The notes beneath the pieces are model-generated. The model had not been told where the DNA came from. It made no database searches and saw only the letters and a program-made list of their open reading frames with translations. A DNA stretch of 64,000 bases. Origin: Nostoc piscinale CENA21. Lineage in GTDB: Bacteria; Cyanobacteriota; Cyanobacteriia; Cyanobacteriales; Nostocaceae. Every line of letters begins with the position of its first letter. Position 1 is the first letter of the stretch. Position numbers and translations under genes: made by a program. Of this stretch, positions 59,122-64,000 are shown in pieces. The stretch lies in NCBI RefSeq assembly GCF_001298445.1, contig NZ_CP012036.1, positions 2,173,263-2,237,262 on the forward strand, read 5' to 3'.

Positions 59122-61080
59122 CTAAATCCAACCTTTTACCTCTGTATCTGTCAATGGTCGTTCTAGTTTTGCGTATTCACTCTTGGCAGCCTGTAAAATA
59201 TATTTCATTTCTACTGCTTCCCCAGCATCGGCGGCTAAAAAGGCGGCATTCAGGGCAATGTTACGAATATTACCGCCGGATACGTTTAATTTTGCCAATT
59301 TACTAAAGTCTAAATCTTGGGTGGGTGTTTGCTGCGGAAAGATGCGTTGCCAAATCTCGGTGCGCTGAGTGACATCAGGGAAGGGAAACTGGACAATAAA
59401 CCGAATCCGGCGCAGAAATGCTTGGTCTAAGGAAGCTTTTAAGTTGGTGGTGAGAATAGCTAAACCCCGGTAAGATTCCATACGTTGGAGTAAATAGCCG
59501 ACTTCAATATTGGCGTGGCGGTCATGGCTGTCTTTCACTTCGCTACGTTTGCCAAATAAGGCATCTGCTTCATCGAATAGTAAAATTGCGCCGCCTGCTT
59601 CTGCCGCATCAAATACACGGCGTAAGTTCTTTTCTGTCTCGCCAATATATTTACTCACAACTTGGCTTAAATCAATGCGGTACAAATCTAAACGCAGTTC
59701 ATTAGCAATCACTTCAGCAGCCATTGTCTTACCTGTACCACTAGCACCTGCAAATAAGGCACTAATCCCTAAACCTCTGCCGCCTTTGTTGCCAAATCCC
59801 CATTGTTCATAGACTTTAGCCCGTTGACGCACATGGGCTGCAATATCGCGTAAAACTTGACGTTGGGCTTCTGCTAAGACTAAATCATCCCAACTAACAC
59901 TTGATTCTATTGGTTGGGCTAATTCATCTAAACGCGATCGCGCTTGCGAACGGCAGGTATCCCACAACAGAGTAGGGAGTAGGGAGTGGGGAGTGAGATT
60001 TTGAGTTTTGAGTTTTGATTTGCCTATGGCTTCTGTACAAACTGTGTGAATACTAGAGGCGCTGAGGCTGAAGTGAGACACTAGGATATCTACGTGACCG
60101 TTGAGGGTGGTGGCTACTTCACCTAAAGCATTTTGCCAGATGGTGCGTTGTTCGTCTGTGCTGGGTTTGGGAACGTCGATCGCAATTATTGGTTTTTGAG
60201 TAAATCGCCTGCGTTCATGGCTGATGATAATTAAGGGACTGGATATATTTGCCATCAAACGAGCGATCGCACTTTCTTTGGCAGCATCGCTACTATCAAT
60301 TTCCTCACAATCTAATAGTAGTGCGCTGTTGTGAAGCATGGATTCTCGATCCCACAAACGCAATAAATCATTGATTTCGTTGGTTCGCAGGCTAGGAATT
60401 GCACCTGCTGACATGATGTGTAAATTAAGTTTGAGTAACTGACAAGCTGTAGAGGCGATCGATTTTTTACTACTTACTTCATCTCCACATAATTGAATAA
60501 TGGGTAAAGTTATTCCTTCTCTAGTATTTGCCCAAGTTGTTGCCAATTGTTCTGCCAAAATCTGATGAGAATTTACATGAGCAATATTTTGGGTTTCAAG
60601 AGATTTTACTAAGCCTTGTAATCTCTCATCCAAATTATTCAATCCCAGCAAATAATGTAAAATTCGCTCATCAATTCGTAACGAACTGAGATTCAAACTA
60701 GAACCTTCAGCAATTTGAATTAACTGCCAACCTCGCAACGGTGCATGAGGTGTTAAAGCATTCCAATGTGCTTGAGGTAGAACTAATGTTGCCAACATAA
60801 AAGTTGGATAAGGTTTACCCACACCAGCTACTGCATTGCCACATAAAAAACCCCAATTAGGGTCTAGTTCCATACCAATACACAATAGTAAAATATAACG
60901 TTCAAAATCTGTTAAACCAAAAATCCGACAAAGATTATTCAGTGCGGCGTTAGGCAAAGTATTTTTAGCACTCGATTCTAATGGCGGATTTTCCTGATTA
61001 TTTGTGTTTATTTCTAAGAATTTCCGAACTACAGAGAGTTCATTCATCAAATAATTATAATTATCGACTTGCCATTGCAT
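59122..61080 (-). CDS. AAA+ ATPase of eCIS type (Pvc15/Afp15-like)
   Basis: A 652-residue protein. The N-terminal ~150 residues form a winged-helix-like region (LCRIFGLTDFERYILLLCIG). A degenerate ATPase-like part comes next, and the C-terminal AAA+ core has Walker A AGASGTGKTMAAEV, Walker B AILLFDEADALFGKRSEV, sensor ILTTNLK and Arg finger FLRRIRF. This domain order is that of the ATPase found in nearly all eCIS loci, which is thought to act in assembly or effector loading. At about 59970-60030 a (GAGTAGGGAGTGGGGAGT) low-complexity stretch encodes KTQNLTPHSLLPTLL in frame, which looks like an inserted repeat. Confidence 0.88.
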   Translation of the reverse strand: MQWQVDNYNYLMNELSVVRKFLEINTNNQENPPLESSAKNTLPNAALNNLCRIFGLTDFERYILLLCIGMELDPNWGFLCGNAVAGVGKPYPTFMLATLVLPQAHWNALTPHAPLRGWQLIQIAEGSSLNLSSLRIDERILHYLLGLNNLDERLQGLVKSLETQNIAHVNSHQILAEQLATTWANTREGITLPIIQLCGDEVSSKKSIASTACQLLKLNLHIMSAGAIPSLRTNEINDLLRLWDRESMLHNSALLLDCEEIDSSDAAKESAIARLMANISSPLIIISHERRRFTQKPIIAIDVPKPSTDEQRTIWQNALGEVATTLNGHVDILVSHFSLSASSIHTVCTEAIGKSKLKTQNLTPHSLLPTLLWDTCRSQARSRLDELAQPIESSVSWDDLVLAEAQRQVLRDIAAHVRQRAKVYEQWGFGNKGGRGLGISALFAGASGTGKTMAAEVIANELRLDLYRIDLSQVVSKYIGETEKNLRRVFDAAEAGGAILLFDEADALFGKRSEVKDSHDRHANIEVGYLLQRMESYRGLAILTTNLKASLDQAFLRRIRFIVQFPFPDVTQRTEIWQRIFPQQTPTQDLDFSKLAKLNVSGGNIRNIALNAAFLAADAGEAVEMKYILQAAKSEYAKLERPLTDTEVKGWI

Positions 61081-61159
61081 TTAGTATTTATCCTTCTTTA
61101 AAAATTTAGCTATTTTCTAATACAGCATTTTTTATCCCAATGAGGTAAATTCATCTAGT

Positions 61160-61245
61160 ATGTATAGGGGGTGTTAGGCGTAAGCCGTAACGCAACGAAA
61201 ACTTTGAGTAGATGCGTTACGCTGTCGCTAACACATCCTACGTCC
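61160..61245. repeat. Hairpin repeat between the ATPase and Kelch genes
   Basis: GTGTTAGGCGTAAGCCGTAACGCA (about 61168-61193) and TGCGTTACGCTGTCGCTAACAC (about 61211-61232) form a large inverted repeat. It is of the REP kind found widely in Nostocales and could act as a terminator within the eCIS gene row. Confidence 0.55.
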
Positions 61246-61255
61246 ATTTCAGAAA

Positions 61256-62371
61256 TCAAATATTAGTCCTATCTATCATCTCCAAAATGTATACTTCATT
61301 GTCATAGCTATTATTCCCAGCCCACGTATCAATCCATAAGCCACCATAGACAATCATTTGCTGATTAAACTGTATAGTAGAATGACCAAATCTCGGAGGA
61401 GGAAATTTACCGACGACTTCGGGAATTAATGCTTGATAATTATTGGAATTATTATTTTCATCATCAAGCATATTTAATATTATTAAATCGCCAATAGTTA
61501 CATGACTAACACCATCCCCAGGAGCCATACCAGCAAATAAAACTAGGTTATCTCCAAATTCGCCATAGCCATGAATAGTGCGGCAGGGAATTACATTTTC
61601 TTCATCATCAAATTCATCTTCATACTCATCATCTTCTATTTCATTTTCATTTTGGGAATAAATTTGATATCTATAATTATCTATACCTATAAAGTTAGCT
61701 AATCGCCAAGTATTGATACTATCCAAATTACCTAGTTCTAAAGTTAAAATATCTTGGCAAAATCCCCCATAAGCTGCATCACCTAAAAACTTAACTAATG
61801 TCTGACCACGTACTTTTAAACCAGCAAGAGCAGAACTGCGGCAGTTATTAAATTGAATATTTAACCAGCACATTTTGGTAATATCTAATATATGTAAGTC
61901 ATCTCGTGCTGAGTAGATATCATAAGACCCACCATCAATCAATAATTTATCTTGAAATAAAACAGAACTGTGATGAGTACGCGGATCTGGTGGTATACCA
62001 TCAGGGGTAATTTCTGACCATTCCCAAGTTTTTAAATCAAGGGAATGAATAGCCACATCACTAAAGATAAAGCCGCCATCTTGCGCTGCTTTATATCCTC
62101 CCCAAACCAGCATTTTATCTTGGTATAAAACTGCTGTATGAAAGCTTCTCGGTTCGGGTATTTGTCCTGAAATTTGCGGCTGTTTCCAAGTCCAGGAAGT
62201 TAAATCTAGTAAATGAACATCATTGAAAGTTTCATAAGTATTATTATCTTCTCCACCAAAAATAATCATGGATTGGTGATACAAAATGGCAGAATGTCCA
62301 TATCTCGGCTGAGGATAAATACCTTGAGCTTTAGGATGTTTCCAAATAAATTTAGGGATAGCAGCCTGCAT
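61256..62371 (-). CDS. Kelch-repeat beta-propeller protein in eCIS locus
   Basis: A 371-residue protein with five to six Kelch repeats: RYGHSAILYHQSMIIFGGED, PRSFHTAVLYQDKMLVWGGY, PRTHHSSVLFQDKLLIDGGS, and the last PRFGHSTIQFNQQMIVYGGL, which probably closes the propeller. An acidic insert (NEIEDDEYEDEFDDEEN) sits in a loop. It has no signal peptide. It lies between the ATPase and DUF4255 genes on the same strand, 27 nt from the latter, suggesting one operon. Kelch propellers bind proteins; a tail-tip or loading partner function is an inference. Confidence 0.82.
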   Translation of the reverse strand: MQAAIPKFIWKHPKAQGIYPQPRYGHSAILYHQSMIIFGGEDNNTYETFNDVHLLDLTSWTWKQPQISGQIPEPRSFHTAVLYQDKMLVWGGYKAAQDGGFIFSDVAIHSLDLKTWEWSEITPDGIPPDPRTHHSSVLFQDKLLIDGGSYDIYSARDDLHILDITKMCWLNIQFNNCRSSALAGLKVRGQTLVKFLGDAAYGGFCQDILTLELGNLDSINTWRLANFIGIDNYRYQIYSQNENEIEDDEYEDEFDDEENVIPCRTIHGYGEFGDNLVLFAGMAPGDGVSHVTIGDLIILNMLDDENNNSNNYQALIPEVVGKFPPPRFGHSTIQFNQQMIVYGGLWIDTWAGNNSYDNEVYILEMIDRTNI

Positions 62372-62398
62372 AATTATGCTGTAAATAAAATAAAAAAT

Positions 62399-63664
62399 TT
62401 AAGAAATAACTACTACTGGCCCGATATATTGTTCAAATGTATGACTATTTGAATCTGTATCAACTGTGAATAAACTTTCTGCACCATCTACAATTAATCG
62501 GACTAAATAACTTCCTGGTAAACAATCATGAATAGCAAAGGTAATTGAGTTGGAACTATTGCGCCGATGTTTGGTTTGATCAGTAGAATAACCAGTAAAT
62601 TGGGTGAGGGAAAGTTCTGTTAAAACTAAGGTTACTTGTTGTGTTTTTTCAATGTTTAAGTTAACAGTAATAGTTATATCTGCCGATCGCAGTTCATCAC
62701 CTCTACCATGTACATTAGATACAGTCATATCTAAGATAGTCGGACGCAGCAAAATCGGCACAACGTTGGAGTTGACACGCTGTTGGGGATGAATTACCTG
62801 TAAACTTTGAACACCAACCCGCAGTGATTCTATAGGTATGGTGGAAAGATCCAAAGTAATTTGCTTGTCAGTCACAGTTTGGGGAGAGACTGTAATATTA
62901 CCAATACGGACTTGAGTAATATCTGCGCTTAATTTATTGCCTTGAATTAATAAGGTACTGGTTGCAAGAATTAATGGTGTTGGTGCATTTTGAGTTTGCC
63001 AGATTTTTGATAATTCTTCGGCTACCTTGATGTAAGCGATCGCAGGTTGGTATGGTGTAACATGACGCTGAAGATTGCGGACGGGTAAGGGTTTTTTCGG
63101 GAGTTCACCGCTATCGATTAAGACCACACTAACTTTATAAGCTAATGATAAAGCGTAGGGTGTTTGAAAAAATACCGTCCAAATTTTGGAAATTTCTTCG
63201 ATATTTAAATCAACCGGAGAAATGGCGATCGCTTCTACTTGTTCAGCTAAATTAGAATCAGCTAAAAACGTAAAAGTTGCATCGCTAACTGTCTCCTGAA
63301 TCATTGCTTGGGTAAGAATCGATTTGCTGTTGAAGGTACGAACCACACTACCTATAAGGCGCTGCGGTTCTAGTTCCACATCGTTACCGTAACAAGTCAG
63401 TAAGTAGTATAAATCTAAACCTGTTTGCTGTCGCTTAGTATATTTCTCATCGGAATAGCGTTGTCTTAAATCAGCACTCCGCCAAGCACTATTGAGCAGA
63501 ATATCATAAAGATAGACGTTCACTCCTGCTTCTGGTGTAGCATTATTCAGGCGATCGGGTCTTAGGGTTGTCACCCGCGCACCATCCACCTCTACTTGAA
63601 CACTGGCTTGCAATGTTCTTTGCAAAGTTGCGGTGACAGTGGCGATGGCTAAATAGTTACTCAT
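62399..63664 (-). CDS. DUF4255 (Pvc16-type) protein with C-terminal Ig-like domains
   Basis: The 421-residue protein begins with a DUF4255 domain (residues 1-~180): NYLAIATVTATLQRTLQASV, RLNNATPEAGVNVYLYDILL, DLYYLLTCYGNDVELEPQRL, and VVLIDSGELPKKPLPVRNLQ. In eCIS loci this small protein (Pvc16/Afp16) is the tail-terminator type. Here another ~230 residues follow with IPT/Ig-like strands (LLIQGNKLSADITQVRIGNI; ITVNLNIEKTQQVTLVLTEL), known for longer DUF4255 variants. It is the first gene of the eCIS-type row; the ATG is at 63662-63664. Confidence 0.88.
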   Translation of the reverse strand: MSNYLAIATVTATLQRTLQASVQVEVDGARVTTLRPDRLNNATPEAGVNVYLYDILLNSAWRSADLRQRYSDEKYTKRQQTGLDLYYLLTCYGNDVELEPQRLIGSVVRTFNSKSILTQAMIQETVSDATFTFLADSNLAEQVEAIAISPVDLNIEEISKIWTVFFQTPYALSLAYKVSVVLIDSGELPKKPLPVRNLQRHVTPYQPAIAYIKVAEELSKIWQTQNAPTPLILATSTLLIQGNKLSADITQVRIGNITVSPQTVTDKQITLDLSTIPIESLRVGVQSLQVIHPQQRVNSNVVPILLRPTILDMTVSNVHGRGDELRSADITITVNLNIEKTQQVTLVLTELSLTQFTGYSTDQTKHRRNSSNSITFAIHDCLPGSYLVRLIVDGAESLFTVDTDSNSHTFEQYIGPVVVIS

Positions 63665-63668
63665 TGTT

Positions 63669-63693
63669 ATAGTGCTGAGTGCTGAGTGCTGAG
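63669..63693. repeat. TGCTGAG heptamer tandem repeat
   Basis: About three copies of GTGCTGA directly before the DUF4255 gene; a related AACTCAGCACTG stretch is found at 63850-63868. It is low-complexity DNA in the promoter region of the eCIS-type row. The rest of 63694-63870 has no gene. Confidence 0.6.
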
Positions 63694-63870
63694 TGAATGA
63701 TTATGGTGTTATGTAATGAAGAAAGTGAGACATTAAAGTTTTTGAAAGTAAAAAGTAATGATTTTAATTGAATAATATTGAACAACTTGTCTCTCAACAT
63801 TTTTCGGATAAACTCCCTTGTATTACTTAAAAAAATACTCAGTAGTCAGCACTTTCAACTCAGCACTGAA

Positions 63871-64000
63871 TTATGGACAAACCAAACCGAGTTTTAAGGC
63901 TTTGACAATGGCTTGGGTGCGGCTGGTGACGCTTAATTTTTCAAAGATGGCTGTTAAGTGTGCTTTGACTGTGGCGACTGTAATATATAAATTACCTGCG
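63871..64000 (-). CDS. LuxR-type response regulator, C-terminal end (cut by window end)
   Basis: About 42 residues are visible up to the TAA at 63871: AGNLYITVATVKAHLTAIFE, then KLSVTSRTQAIVKALKLGLV and CP. This is the recognition part of a LuxR/NarL helix-turn-helix (VATVKAHLTAIFEKL). It probably belongs to a NarL-type response regulator whose receiver is outside the window. It lies upstream of the eCIS-type genes on the same strand. Confidence 0.88.
   Translation of the reverse strand, partial: AGNLYITVATVKAHLTAIFEKLSVTSRTQAIVKALKLGLVCP

Overview
The window comes from a filamentous cyanobacterium, most likely of the Nostocales (Nostoc/Calothrix/Tolypothrix type). The evidence is Psb34, cytochrome c6, a Cph1-like phytochrome with its response regulator, an XisH/XisI pair, MenH, Uma2 and Rpn/DUF4351 nucleases, CHAT and NACHT-WD40 proteins, abundant HIP1 octamers (GCGATCGC), and the dispersed short repeats typical of that order.

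Layout. 0-9.4 kb is mostly housekeeping: an HxlR regulator, TenA, an RRM RNA-binding protein, a TPR plus M48-like membrane protein, release factor 3, a DUF4870 protein and HemB. 9.6-17.4 kb holds three co-directional STAND-type genes (NACHT ATPases and a 14-unit WD40 protein) and a secreted trypsin-like/TPR protein. 17.5-25.8 kb has a rhodanese, a truncated repeat protein abutting the last ~370 nt of a 23S rRNA followed by an intact 5S rRNA, a TPR protein, the small photosystem II assembly gene psb34, and a CHAT protease-TPR protein. 26.1-33.6 kb is an iron-uptake locus: TonB receptor, a Gly/Tyr-rich double-glycine leader peptide, a TPR lipoprotein-like protein, cytochrome c6, and an ABC ATPase with two Fe-siderophore permeases. 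33.8-53 kb contains SAH hydrolase, a pentapeptide protein, nucleases, a lambda-type lysozyme, MenH, glutathionyl-hydroquinone reductase, hybrid sensor proteins and the phytochrome, a protein mannosyltransferase, XisH/XisI and PEP synthase. 53.5-63.7 kb is the most distinctive part: genes all on the minus strand that match the accessory side of an extracellular contractile injection system (eCIS). These are a DUF4255 protein (Pvc16 type), a Kelch propeller, an AAA+ ATPase (Pvc15 type), and two effector-like proteins that share an N-terminal leader. One effector is DUF4157 plus ADP-ribosyltransferase; the other is a class-3 lipase. A DUF1795-like possible chaperone gene follows. No sheath, tube or baseplate gene is in the window.

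Two features cut across the window. First, at least twelve genes are broken at A/T homopolymers of 6-9 nt, and in each case removing one base per run restores a full-length, recognisable protein. This looks like systematic homopolymer over-calling in the assembly, although real slippage cannot be excluded; those genes are listed with their restored extents as frame-disrupted. Second, several short mobile repeats (MITE-like) sit exactly at gene ends and supply stop codons or last residues, and others lie in frame inside genes.
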